This document shows, in pieces, positions 24,613 to 38,790 of a stretch of DNA of 64,000 nucleotides; position 1 is the first letter of the stretch, and every line of letters begins with the position of its first letter. The DNA is from Brugia malayi (lineage: Eukaryota; Nematoda; Chromadorea; Rhabditida; Onchocercidae). Made by a program: the position numbers and the translations under genes. The notes under the pieces were generated by a model, which was given only the letters and a program-made list of their open reading frames with translations, searched no databases and was not told the DNA's origin. Location: the NCBI RefSeq assembly GCF_000002995.4, contig NW_025062475.1:11846187-11910186 (forward strand), in the 5' to 3' direction.

Positions 24613-27600
24613 TTCAACAAATAACAACAACAGTGATAACAATAATTGATATTAACATATTTTAAATAATTATTTCCAAAATATATTAGTATTTATTATT
24701 AACTATCTATAAATTATTTATTTGATCAATCAAAAAATAAAAAGTGAGAGAAAAAAAAAAAAAAAAACGAAAAAAAGAAATAATTTTAAAAATGAGTGAA
24801 AAAGAGAAATGATTAAAATAGACGAGAAACTCACATTGACAGAATTCATACGTACTCTATCACAATACTTAATTTACGATTAACTTATCATCATTTCATG
24901 ATATGTAATTTTTAATATTTTTTCACCTAAATTATGATTTTTTTTTTTAAAAAAAAAAGAAATCTTTTTGCGAAATGAAAAAAAAAAAAAACTTTCAAAT
25001 TCGGTTATTTTGATTAATTATAACTGTTACTGTAATAATTTATACATCATTCACTATTAATGCAAAAACAATTGATTTATGTATTTGAATTTTTTCCTTC
25101 TTTTTTCTTTTTTTTTTTTTTTTTTTTTTTGTAAATTTATTATTTGGATTTGTATTGATGCTTAATGTACATAAAAAAATTATAAACTATCACTGCTACT
25201 TTTCACATTTTTTCTTTGATCTATCCGTTTTCTAATCATTTGGAAAAAAAAAAATGGAAAATTCAAAATCAATTTTGTCATGCCTTTTGAAATTAGTTTT
25301 TTAATTTCTTAAGTTTTAATAAAATTTGAAAAGGGAAAAACAAATTTTGTTTTAATTTATTTCCACTATAAAATAAATCACTGAAATAATATTTGCTTTT
25401 TGAAAAAAAAAAATTTTTTTTATTAACATATTAATAATGATTAATAAGGAAGAAAATAGTAATTCTTTTCTATTTTTTATTTTGTTTTTTCATTTTGTCA
25501 TTTTTTTTTTTTATTAAAATTGTCAACTAATAATTTATTACATTTCAGTATGATGCATTTTTTTTCTAAAAATAATCTTATTCACAATTTTCATCAAAAA
25601 CTCTTAGCTGTTAACTAATTTGTTTAAAATGCAATTTATTCCCAACAATTAAATTTCATTATAATCATAAATTTGATTAAAATTTATTATTAAATTAATT
25701 AAAAAAGTATTATTGGATTAATTAAAAAACTATTATTGAATTAATTGAAAAATTATTATTGAATTAATTAAAAAATTATTCTGCTAATAACATGTAAGGT
25801 ACAAAATTAAACATTAACTCATAATCAATAATTGAATTGCATAATTTAATTAATTAATAATAATCACTATTAATATTTATCATTTTGATTTAAGTAACTG
25901 TCAAGAAATTATGCTGTTCTACAGTTTCCACAGTTTTTTTTTTGTTACATTCGATTTATTTGAATATTCAAATTTATTTTTATTTTTAATAATCGGAACA
26001 ATTAATAGAAACAGAATGATTTTATGAGTAAAAATTATGCATTGAAAAGATTACTGTTAAAATCTGCTATTTATGGTTTAAATATCATCTTATATACGAT
26101 AGAATATCTTTAAATAATTAAATTCGATTTAAATTTTTTATTTAATTTCATTAAGAATTACTCTAGAGTTTGTAATTTAAAAGCAATTAACAAACCTTTA
26201 AGTCATTCAATTAATTCATATATAAGCTCAAAATTGTATGCAAAAATTTTAAAGCTTTTAAAAATCTTTTAATTTAGTATTATGAATTATTTTAGTTAAA
26301 AATCAATGGCTGAATTAATATTTAAAATAATTAATGTATTTCAGTTCTGATCACAATACTTAATTCACTGCTAAAAGCATTGCCAAAATTTCACTCAGAT
26401 TTCATCTAAATTTATTTGCTAATTTATAATCAAATGATTTCAATGAAATCGTTTGAATAAATTAAAAATTTTTTAGTAACAACAAAAAAGAGAAAACATA
26501 TAGTAATTTCAGTACGGAATGACCGTTTAGATAATTTGAATGGAAATAGAACTAAAAAAGTAATAAAAAGTTACTTTCTATATTACTTAAATGAAAAAGA
26601 AAATATAATCGTAAACTTACATTATAATAAAATGTTATAATTGTCAAATAAATTTAGGTAAAGTGAACAGAATGCATATATTATTTGTCACACGTGAATT
26701 TAGCAAAAAGCATACTTACGGTTTTCACGTTTTTTATCGTGTCTTTCACTTAACCAAATACTTTCATTTTAAGTATTGATAGAAGTTAGATAAATGATAA
26801 AAATAATGTAACAGCTATAGTTAATATACCTGTATCATTACTTTTTTTTAAAGTAAAATTAGCTAATTTATGTTTATCTCATTGTTATCATATACTGTTT
26901 AATCAGATTAACTCTAACAATATAAGTTAAAAAATTTAGGAAAAACCTAAAGTATTATTTAAAATTAATACTTATTAGCATGAAATATCCATCTAGCATT
27001 TAGTTAATTATCTATTTGCTAACGAAAAATCATAGATATATAAATTTAATAAATTGATTAAAAAAGAAATTAAATGTTGTTTTCAAAGAGTTAACTTTTT
27101 GTATTCAAATTTCTATTTAATCATAAATTTATTTTATTATACTTATTACTAAGATCATTTTTTGATACAAAATAAATTAGCATACTATTTCATCTAATTT
27201 AATCTTAATGCTATTCAGATGAGAGAGGAGGAGGAGAGAGAGAAGAGGTGAAAAAAAAAAAAAAGAAAGAAAGAAAGAAAAGAATTTGATTGAATCGGTG
27301 AGATGAAACATTTCAGGTTTGTTCATTTACAAATGTTCTATCCTATCACACTTTTGCTTTGTGATAAAACAGGTATTTCTCTCTTTTTTTTTTTTTTTTC
27401 TTTTTTCATTTTTTTTTTTTTTTTGTTTGAAATAAATGATTACAAGATTATTAAGAATATGAAAACAATAATACTAAATCACTCAAAATCCCTGCATTTC
27501 CCGCATTTCCGTTTCTCTTTATTCTTTTATTTTATTATTTTATAATATCACTTTAGCATTTTTTTTTTTTTATTAAACTTTTTACATTATGCTTCTTTTC

Positions 27601-28127
27601 AGTTACTATTTATGTTTTTCTCTTCGGGAGAGGAAAAGAGAAAGACTTTAGGAATGAATTTTCATCTCTGTATATCAAATTTAACAATTTTATTAATGAA
27701 TGAATTAAATTATTTAATCAAAAAAAAAAAAAAGAAAAAATTGAAATATCTTAGACAAAAATTAATAAAATCAATTCATCTCATGTAACTAATATCATCA
27801 ATGTAAATCTATATCAATAATTGAAATAGTTCAAAATAAGAAAAAAAAAATAATTTAAATGGAGTAGAATTTAAATGAAATGGAATGATACATTTTGAAA
27901 ATGTTACTTCGTTTCATTTCTGATAAATTTTTTATTGCATAAATGTTATGTGAAAATATAATTTGTAAATCAATTTTTTTCTCCCTCTTTCTTGGTTACG
28001 AATTTATTTTTTTTTTTTTTTCTTTTATTTTTATTTTCTATTTAAAACTGAAATACTTTTTTGTTTATTTGATTATCGATGTATACTTCTTGACAATATA
28101 TATCTATCTATCTATCTTCCATATTCC
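24611..28127. other. intergenic, no gene seen
   Basis: AT-rich DNA with long poly-T tracts, a GA/GAAA tract near 27,220-27,283 and a 23-bp minisatellite at 25684-25776. Two ACGTGAA words lie at 26692-26698 and 26724-26730 (opposite strands). Confidence 0.6.
25684..25776. repeat. 23-bp minisatellite, four units
   Basis: Units at about 25684-25707, 25708-25730, 25731-25753 and 25754-25776 resemble TATTATTGAATTAATTAAAA. Each carries an ATTAAT/TTAATT core of the kind bound by many homeodomains, but such words are also common by chance in DNA this AT-rich. Confidence 0.8.
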
Positions 28128-28313
28128 ATGTATCTTTTGTTAAATTTAGATGAAGAGGTACGACAATATTCTTGTCGTCAACGAAAAACTTCTTTTGATG
28201 CTAAGCGACAAATATGGCGTTCCACATCATCATCGTTAACATCTCAAAGGTGGTCTCCGACCTATTCTATCACTTACAGACTCTATCAGTGCGCGACATT
28301 TCAAAGATTATAA
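28128..28313 (+). CDS. possible unidentified exon or small ORF
   Basis: A 61-codon open frame with mixed composition in an AT-rich desert. A possible acceptor (AAATTTAG at 28149) precedes the complex part, which reads DEEVRQYSCRQRKTSFDAKR and continues to ...YRLYQCATFQRL and a stop. An AATAAA signal follows at 28314-28319, as expected for a terminal exon. It is rich in Arg, Ser and Thr, and I recognise no domain. It could be a real terminal exon, a decayed coding remnant or chance. Confidence 0.25.
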   Translation: MYLLLNLDEEVRQYSCRQRKTSFDAKRQIWRSTSSSLTSQRWSPTYSITYRLYQCATFQRL

Positions 28314-28479
28314 TAAATAAATATGAGATCAAAATAGTCTGAATGATTAATTTATTTTAATGAAATTTGTGAAATGATAATTTTTTTTCTTGTCAAATGA
28401 TAACATTGGGATGCAGATTTTTTTTTTTTTTAAATAGGATTGATAACATCAGATCATCTTTGTATGATCGTATTGGAAA

Positions 28480-29010
28480 GAAAACAGTAGTGGTATTAAT
28501 TGTAGTAGTAGTAGTTATTGTTGTTGTAGTGTCAATATAATAGTGTAATAGCAATAGAGTAGTAGCAGTAGTAGTAATTGTGGTAGTAATAATCACTGTA
28601 GTAGTAGCAGTAATTGTAGTAGCAATAGTATAAGGCAGTAGTTGCAGTATTAGAAGCATTAGTTGTAGTAGAAAATGTAGCAACAGTAATAGTAAATGTA
28701 TCAGTAATAGTAGCTATAGTAGCAGTACCATTTTAGTTGTAGCAGTAGTAATAATGGTAATTGTAATAGTAATGGTAACTGTAGTAGTATTAGTTGTTGT
28801 GGCTGTAGTAATATTAATAATTGTAGTAGTTGTTGTTATAATGGTAGTGGTAGTAGTTGTAGTAGTAACAGTAGTAATATTGGTAGTAATTGTAGTAGTA
28901 GTAGTTATTGCAGCAGTAATTGTAGTAGTAGTAGTTATTGTAGTAGTAATTGTAGTAGTAGTAATCGTTATCAGCGTCAGTACATTATTCCCATTTGTTA
29001 TCGCATTTTA
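28480..29010. repeat. GTA/GTT-rich trinucleotide tract
   Basis: About 530 bp of imperfect GTA, GTT and GCA triplets with TAATTGTAGTAGTAGTAGTT-like higher-order blocks. It generates a false valine/isoleucine open frame at 28754-29011. Confidence 0.85.
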
Positions 29011-31623
29011 ACAGCTCATAAAAAACGACAATTATTATTCCCATTCTCGTCAACCATCTATCTCATCACTGTCACCGCCATCCGCAAACCTCATTTTGTC
29101 AGTTTTATCAGAAACGAAAAAATCAAAAATAAAAAGAGAGAGTAACTGAAAAAAAAAAAAACTAAATTTTGTCAAATATAATATATATGCAATGATCATT
29201 TTATCGACGTTCTTTTTTTAAAAAAGAAATGTGAGAATAAAAATTTTGAAATTTAATAAAACTTAGCATATTGATGAGAAGTTATTTTAAAAACTTTCAC
29301 CTTCTTATTTTCTTATAAGTTTAAAATATTTTCGAAAGTTCAATCCGAAAAATAATGTATTATAATGTATAAATTTAAAAAAAAAATGTAAAAAATAATG
29401 CATAAATTTTTTGAAATAACTTATTATTAATAATGAATATGATTAAAAATATTTAATCATTATCAGTTACGGAGAAATTAGCAAAAAATTATTTAACAAA
29501 AACTGTAGTATAGAAGAAATAATATTCATTAAATGATCAATCATAATTCATTAAATTTAGAGGGTCGGACCAAAAAAAAATTATCAAACTTATCAATAAT
29601 TACTTAGCTATGAATATATGTCTGACTTTACTAAAATTTTTGCAAGATTTATAGAAGTGATAATGATAATGTTAATTATGAAAGATGATGATCAGTAAAA
29701 ATGATAGATAATGATTATACTATTCAGCAATCACTGAACTATTTGAAATATTTATAAGATATAAATAAATATCTTGTTGCTTTTTAAATTTTTTTTCAAA
29801 AATTTTAAATATTTTTCAGCGAAACCTAAGGCAATTCTTCTGAACATCTGAAAATAATCATTTAAAAACATTCATAATACATTTGAATGTTTAACAGATA
29901 TTTGAAAAAAAGAAAAAAACTTTTTTTCTAAAAATAGATTTGTTATTTAAATCGTTAGAAAATTGTATTACGTAAAAATACTTTTCCAATAAAATATTGG
30001 TAAGAAAAGGGAGATTGTCATCTTCTACAAGATATCAAATTCGCAAATATAATTATCATTTTTCAGCGCTTATCATTCATTATCAAAGCTTTTCATACTT
30101 AATTATGTTATCATTTATCACACATAAAGCTGGAAATTTTTTAGTTTAATTATTATTCTATTGAAGTTTATTAATTTAAAATGTTCTTCACATTTTGCCT
30201 GAAAGTGGAATATTACATAGAAAATTAATTCCTTAAATTATTGATGTTTGAACTGTTTTGAAATTGTTTTTTGAGACTAAGAGTAAATTAATTTGTAAAT
30301 ATGAAAAAAGTTTGAAAATGTTATGCTTAAGAATTCTAAAATATTTTACTGATTTAATTAATTCGTTGCATTTATCATATCAAATAAAAAAAAAAAGAAC
30401 ATAAAATGGTATATTGGATTTTTTTTTTTAATTTTCTTCAATAATCTTCGAACTTCCAATCGTTTTTTTTTTCTTTGTAATGCTAATTGAATTAGCTAAT
30501 AAATACAATTTTTTAACTTTCATTTGCAAAATTTATAAATTAAAAAAATTAGCAACTGATTAGTTAGACAAACAAAATTTTGCAGACAACCTAAAACTTT
30601 CAGTTATCTTTCGCAGTTTCATACTAACACTCACACTAACCAATCATATATTCTTTTTCTGCCTTTGAGGCATTTGTTTGCTTTTATTTACTCTAAAACT
30701 TGTCTTACTTCACTGTTGTTGTAGCAAATTTTAACTTTTTAAATTTACATTTCAAATTTCAGTTTGACGTCATCCATGCTAAGCTTATCAAAAAAAATTT
30801 AACACTCATTCGATCAACAATTTTTCCTTCTTTTTTTTTTATCACAAAAATATGTTTTTATCACAAAAATATGTTTCTATTTTAATTAAAAGAAAATTTT
30901 TTTTTTTTAAAAAAAAAAAAAGAAATAAAGAAAATAAGGACATTTAAGTTATATTACATTCGAATTTCAAAAAAAAAAAATATCTGCATCTATACGCCTA
31001 GAATGTCTATTTGCACTGAATAGGTGGGTGCGCATGTGTCGTATCATTCGGAAAAGGGAAATTTATCACAAACAACGGGTGTCGGCATTTTCTCTTTGAT
31101 GTTTCTAAAGATAGTATTACGGTAATAGAAGCACACACGCACACATACACACACACATACACAGACATACACACACATACGTACATACACCCATATATAT
31201 CAGACATACACGTACCCAACGGGACAACAAGAGCAGGAAAGTAGCAGCAATTTGGAACGTACAATTTTCACACTCGAACAGCAAATCAACACACTTTCAG
31301 CAGCACTACTAGCACCTCATCATTGTTATCATTGTTATCAATATGTTATCATCATCATCATCATCATTAATAATCAAATTATCGTTAATATCAATTGTGA
31401 ATGTTAACGATAATTTCATTTAGTCGTAGGATAATGTCATCATCACTGATTATTTGCTTAATTTTCATTGGTTGATAATTTCATAGTGAAAAAATTGATG
31501 ATTACAAAAGATTTATTTTTGTCATTTAATATATATTAAAAAATTTATAAATTGAATTGTTTCTTTTTTCTTTTTTTTCTTCTAAAAACTTTTTCAGCAA
31601 TATCAAATATTGGAATTTTTTTC

Positions 31624-31655
<32 letters not shown>

Positions 31656-33708
31656 GAAACGACGAAGATTATAAATTGAATTGAACGATCATAAAAAAGG
31701 TAAGTGTTTTTCTTTTTTTCCGCTTTTTTTTTTGTAGCTTGCTATATAGTTTTTGATAAGATTTAAAAAATAAACTCAAATAAAAAGCAATTTAAATATT
31801 TTAAAATAAAGGAATTAAATTATAATAATATTAGTAGTCATATAATTTAATATTAACATTAAATGATTTGGTATTAGAATAAAATCTTTTCGTGAATTAA
31901 TTTAATAAGTCAAATTGGAAGTAATAATAAAATGCTTTTTAATAAATAAAAATTTTCATCAAATATCAATAAGAAAAAAAGCAAAAAAGAAGAAAATATT
32001 TGAACATAGATAAAATGAATATTTAATATTCTAAATTATTTAATAAATTTTAATGATAATTATAATTTTATCATTAGGCAAAAAAAAAGGAAAATAACAA
32101 CAATATTATAGGTGTCAAAAATAAGTTTTTTAAATGTGATTAACATACTTACTTCCTCATTTTTTCCTCATTCTCTTCTCTCATCATATTATTTTTCCAA
32201 TTACAGTTCAAAAATCAATGTGATTTGCTTGTACTTTTGTGATATGACAATTTATCAATGAAAGGTAAGATTAATTACTAACATTGTTACATTGACATTG
32301 ACATATCTTTGGAGTGAATTTATTTGAATTGTTAAATGAAACTTATAAAATTAGTAGTTTACAAATATCTAAAAGGTTAAAGTTTAGTTTTAAAAAAAAA
32401 AGAGACATTATTGGCAACATGATAAAAATTTTTTCACTTCTCTCTTTTATTCATCCTAATCTTTTTTTTTTGAGAGAGAGAGAGAGAGAGAATTATTGAC
32501 CTTGAAGAGCAGTTGTATTATATTAGAGTTAACTGATTTTTGTTATGGCAGATGACAACAGATGTAAACAAGATACTCATTTCATAATCATTCATTGATT
32601 TTTGATTTTTTTTTTTAATCATAAAAATAAGTCATCATACATTTATGTTTTTCATTTTTTTCTTTTTTTTTTTTTTTTTTTTTTTTTGATAAAAACTTGA
32701 TATTACTAATAATTATAAAGTTATTAGAAAAAAAGTAATTTTAACAAAATTTCAAATTATCACAATATGTATTATTCAATTAGAATTTTTTAATCATTAT
32801 ATTAAACAATTTAAGTTAATTGCTTTGATATATCAAAATTTTTTACCTAAAATTAATTTTTGCATGATTTTGGCTAGGCAAATTATATAATAATATTTCA
32901 CAGTAATAATAATATTTCATTTATAAAAATACTTCAAATTAACACCTAAAAAAAAAACTAGGATGTAAAATTAAAAATATATTTTCAAATACAATTATCG
33001 AAAATGTATAAGTTTTTTTTTTTTTTTTTTTCTGGTATAATCGTTGAATATTAGCATTAGTCAGTTTAATGGGTTACGATAAAGTTGTCAATAGGAAAAA
33101 GTTTAAAATTAAAATTTAATATATCAAATACTTCAACTGCTATAAATAATGAAGTGAGATTGCAATGATAAAATTAGTGGGATTATAAGATGAATAATTA
33201 AGTGAGATTTTAAAGATTGAAAATTGATTTTGTGATAATGCATATCGTACACAGCTGCAAGAGGGTGTAATGATTGAAATGTTTATTTTTAAATCTATTG
33301 GTTGAAGTGATGTAAGAGAAAGCTAAAATCATTTGAAACACTAAGCAATGATATTTCACATAGTTTTAACTATATAAATTTAAAAAAGAGAAATTCAAAA
33401 TCACTAATTATTATTTTGTAATTTCATTTCAATTTTAATTCATACATTTTTACAAACTAATTTAAATTTAAAAGCAAATATAGTCATTTAAAAAAAAAAA
33501 AACAGAAAAAAAGCTTCATTTATAAAAAAAAGTTTCTTTCTTCTTCTTCTAAAAAAAAAAAAAAGAAAAAAATGAGAAAGAAAAAAAAGCAAACGTTTAT
33601 AAATATTTAAAATGTATAAAATTTATAAAAATTAAAATAATGCAAATTTTTAGCTACATAATAATCGTGTAATAACAATCTACTATAATTTGTTTTTTTT
33701 CTCTCTCC

Positions 33709-33741
<33 letters not shown>

Positions 33742-35022
33742 TAATGCAATTAAAGATACGGAAGAAATGCTTTCTTTTTTTTTTTTTTTTTTTTTGAGGT
33801 ATTGGTTTGAATTTTCATCGATATCTTCCATTTCTTTCTCCTAATTGCTTTTATGACATTAAATATGCCATATATCACAGTGTACCCCAATTTCTCATCC
33901 CTAACAGCAACATAAATTTCATCCTTAGTACATGTAAATTCCTACAAGTTGAAGTATTTTAATTTACAAAAAAAAAATAAAAGAAAAAAATAATATCATT
34001 TAATTAAAAAAAAAATATTTCATTTAAACTAAATATAATTAAAAATCTTTTTTTTTTACCATTTTTAAAAAAATTTTTTTTTTTTTTTTTGTTTCAATAT
34101 TTAATAAAGTAAAGAACAAAAAAAGAAGAAAAAAAAGAGAAAAAAAAGAAAGATGTATATTATTGAAATAAATTTAAATAAGTACTAAATTATTTTTATT
34201 TCAATAAATTTTAAACAATGTAATAAAAGAAATACATAATGTATACTATTTAAATAAATTTATATTAGTAATAAAATGAAACAAATTATTTTGTTAATAA
34301 ATATATCAGAATTGATTAATTAAAAAATATGATAAGCTAAGAATATTGTTAACAAATAAATTCGTTATGGAATTCATACATATATGCATAAATTTTTGAA
34401 ATGGTAATACAAAATTTAAGTAAAAATTTAATGAAATAATGAAAGAATGCTAAAATATTTTCATTAATTAAATTATTTTAATATTTTTTTTTTTGCTAGT
34501 TTAATTGAATATTAAATTACGTTTATTATTTAAACCATTTTCATTAGTTTAATTGAACATTAAAGTGTACTGTAATGTGTTAATGCATAGATATCAATAA
34601 AATTAAAATTGGATGAAAATTTCACAAAATATTGGTAAGAAGTTAAGCAGTGATATTTTTAGGTAAATTTAGGTAAATATTTTTGGGTAAATATAAAAGC
34701 TATGAGAATGAGAGTGAAATTTAAGAAAATTTGTTTACTTTTTAAATATGAAATAGAAAAACAGAACAAGTTTAATGGAAACTGAAAATAGCCAAATAAA
34801 TAGTAAAATCTAAAAGAGAAAGGTATGAAGAAAGGGGGAGAGAGAGAGAGAGAGAAGAGAGTTCTATGTTATTAGTGGGTTGATAAAGTAGGAATCAATG
34901 GACTATTACTCTTCTGGCAATAATGTGAGCATAAATCACCGTAAAACATTTTGAGAAAATGTTCCTCTCTTAATTACCTTTTATTTTTTGTTTTAATTTT
35001 TTTTTCTTCTTCAAAACATATC

Positions 35023-35044
35023 TGCATGCATGCATGCATGCATG
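35023..35044. repeat. (TGCA)n tract
   Basis: A 22-bp run of alternating TGCA units that is fully self-complementary. Confidence 0.9.
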
Positions 35045-36318
35045 TTTTATTGCAATGCAAAATAAGTTTCCAATTTTAATAGGATGAGTTAAAATTTATA
35101 AATCATTTCACTCACTTAGCAATCATAGAAAAAACATAAGTTTTCATTTTTAAATAATTTTAAATATCTGAAGCCTGATTTTTTTAAATTATCATTTGCT
35201 ATAAGATAAAGATAATAATGATAATAGTAGAAGAGATAATCAGTTGAAATATATTATCAATCATAGTAGTTAGTAATAAAATGAAATTAACTTAAGTGAT
35301 CTTAACAAAAAGAAAACATTAGTTAATTTAATTATAAAAATTTAGACAAATGATTCAAAAGAAAAAAACTGAATTTAAGAAAAGATAATTTCGAAATTCT
35401 TAGAATTCTAAATTTTGAAAACAAAAGAAAAGGAATAAGCATGCATTAATCTTAATTTAATGAGAAATTTAAAAATGGATTTACTGAAACTTTTTTTAAC
35501 TCAATTCTGTTCCTTTTTAAATTTTCGAAGCTTTATCCTTTTCAATTATTTCTTATTGAAAAATATTAAAAATCTAATATAAATTTCAAAAAATAATTTT
35601 ACGCAACTAATTAAGGCAATGCTTGAAATATTTGATAAATATTTTTTGACTATTTTCGTTGAAAATTTCTCCAATAATTTTATTAAAACAATGTAAATTA
35701 ACTTTTTGCTTTTTTTTCCTTTTTAATAAATTAAAGATTTCTTTTTAAATTTATTCGTCAAAAAAAAGGAAAAAATCATCATTAAATGAAATTATAATTG
35801 ATCATTTCAAAATGAAATCTCTAGATGCTAATTTCATATCTGTTTGCTTATTTTCTTCTATCCAAGTGAATATATTTCAAAAAAAAAAAAAGCTTAGAAT
35901 AGTAAAATTTATATGATATGAATAATAATTAACTGAATAAATTAATAGTTTTGCTTTTTCCTTTTTTTTTTTTAAAGAAAAGGAAATTACTTATTGCATA
36001 AATTAATCCAAAAAAAACGATACCTATAAGTAGCAAAATTGAATTGACTGAGAATAATTAATTAAATTTAATTCATCTTACCTTCTCTTACCTTTTTGAT
36101 AATTATTAAACAATAAGCTGAAAAGAATAAATGAAGCTTTTCATTAATTTAAGCTAATTTGAAAACAGATGTTAAAATTTTAATTAAAGAAGGAATAAGA
36201 TAATTGAAGTGTTTTTACACAAATTAGAGGTGACGCTCTGAACCGCATTTAAAATATTAGCAAAATATTGAGGTATTAGGATAGTAGCTCCCTGGTCTGT
36301 CTGTACGTAGATTTATAT

Positions 36319-36349
<31 letters not shown>

Positions 36350-38760
36350 GTGTCTAAGTCGGCAAACATCAAAAGCAAAATTCATTTGTGTCTGTGTATT
36401 CGTATATATTTGAAATATATATATATACATATAAATAAATTTCAAAAGCAAGTCTGAAATGAAGGGATAATGAAATTAAATGTGAAATAAAAAAAGAAAT
36501 TTGGCATTTAAGAAAAATAATATCATCATTTTACTTTAAATCTTATTTCTAAAACAAATAAATAAGTTGATAATTGAGATAGAGAAGACAAAATGTTGGA
36601 GAATTATTCTTAAATTATATATTTTTATTATATTACTTTTAATATCAATGCTAAAATAAACAGGTAAGTTGTTAGAAAACGAGAATAAACAGTTAGATAA
36701 AAATTCTAAATTCAAATTTTTTTGAAATAATAATAAATAATTGAAATATATTTTATGCGCTAAATTTTATAAAGCAATAGTAATTGTAAAAATTTTCCAC
36801 TTCTTATTGAAATTAATTTTACAGCAATAGTAATTTCAAATTTAATTACTATAAATGAACATTTTATAAAATTGAATTTTTTGAAAATGATTTTAATTTT
36901 TTATACCTAATAATCTATTAGAATGATGAATAACACTTGAAAATATGGTATATGAGAACTTTAAATATTCCAATACACATCTAAATATTTTATTTTTATT
37001 TCTATTTTTTTTTTCTTGATTTATTCCATTTTATTTAATTTAAACTACAATGATTAACTTAATTAGTTCTTCTAAAAAATTTTCAATTTAATAATTTTAT
37101 TCGTCAATATTACTGTAGCTGAAGAATAATATCGCAAAATGTACGAAAAAGAGAAAATTGTAAATATGCAAAATTTGTAAGGTTTAAAATAATTTAAAAA
37201 AAAATGAAAATCGATTAACTTAAAATGACAATTGTATTTTGAATCATACATTATAGTAATTATTATTTTGAATTTGATTTCTATAAAAATCAAACAAAAT
37301 TGTAAGAAGTTACAAATGCAAAAAATATTTTATTTTCTTTTGAATTAAATTAATTTTTTGAGAGAAATATTTAGTATAAAAGAAAATTTTGTAAAACAGT
37401 AAGGATAGTGTTCAAATTTTATTTTAAATTTCAGCTAGCAGCTACGAAAATTTTCATTCATTTTTTAGTACTCTTAATTAATAATTTTAATTAGTCATTA
37501 AGAATAATTAAATTACAACTAGTTTTTCAAAAAATTTTTTCGTTTTCATTCGTTTAAAAATAGTTCGTTTTTTCTCGCACATTTTAACTAATATTTATTG
37601 TTGTCATTTAAAAAAGATTAAAAAACTTTACTACGTTTGAATTAATTTCTTTTTCATAAATTTAAATCAATTGTTAAATTTTTCTATCAACTCATAAATT
37701 TATTTTTAAGTAAAAAAATACGCTAATTTAAGCGATTGTTTTTGTCAATAAGAATAATAAAATGAAAGCAGAAGTGATATTATAAAATAAATTGTAAAAT
37801 ATGTAAATTAAATTCTTTCAAAAATTTAACATTTCATTTTTCTTTTGCTTTGTTGTTTGCTTGACATTAAATGATTAAATTATCTTTTTAAATTGTTCAA
37901 AAACTAATAATGATTATATCTATCACCATAATAAATATTCATTTCTTGCAAAACATAAACACATAACAAATTTAAATTATTTCAGTCTTTATTTTTTAAT
38001 TATAATTATTTTGTTTTGTGTTGATAATTTAAAAAAGGCAAAGAAAAAAGGTTAGAAAGATTAAAAATTTGCTTTTTAAAATTTCATATTACTTTATTTA
38101 AATTTTACGTCTTACAAATGCTTGCAAATACTAACTAAATGTTTTCTATGAAATAATTTGAAGTAATTTCAATCAAATAATTATCAAATTAAAATTTAAA
38201 TAATTTTCTGAGAAATTATTGTAATTATAAACTATTCTTAGTTATCACGCTATTTATTAGCCTTTTGTTACAACATAAATTAGAAATTAAATTCAAAATA
38301 TAAATTGGCAATCTTAGAATTTCTTTTAATAATTAAAACTATTTCAAGTTTTAATGATTGTTATGCTTCAATACACGTATTACCTTCAATTTTTCAGCGT
38401 AAATATAATTTGCATCTTTTTGGCCTTTTGAACTTTGATCGAGAAGACAATATACTTATATATATTAAGTATATCCGTATGACAATTTCCTTAAACAAAA
38501 AATTAAAATGAAATGTGTTATGGAGGAAAAAATTTAGTGTTTAAAAAAAATTATAAAACTTACTTAATGAAAATTTTTTTTTAAAAATTTATTGCTCACT
38601 TCATTAAATTCTTATATTTATATAATTAGTTTGCGAGTAGTTTTTTTTTTTTAGTTCAGTAAAGAAAAAATTTGTATAATATGAATTGCAAGAAGGTTAA
38701 AGGCTTCAAATGCAAGGCATAGGAAAATATCTTGGGAAAACTTAAACCGGTATGAGCAAT

Positions 38761-38790
38761 GAATTATCCGGTCTAGAATTATCCGGTTCA
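38761..38790. repeat. 15-bp tandem duplication with ATCCGG
   Basis: GAATTATCCGGTCTA (38761-38775) is followed by GAATTATCCGGTTCA (38776-38790). A further ACCGG word occurs just upstream at about 38,747. CCGG is rare in this window, so three in 45 bp is notable. Confidence 0.8.

Noticed and set aside
28754..29011. 85-codon Val/Ile-rich open frame
   Set aside because: It is a direct translation of the GTA/GTT triplet tract, with no coding signal.
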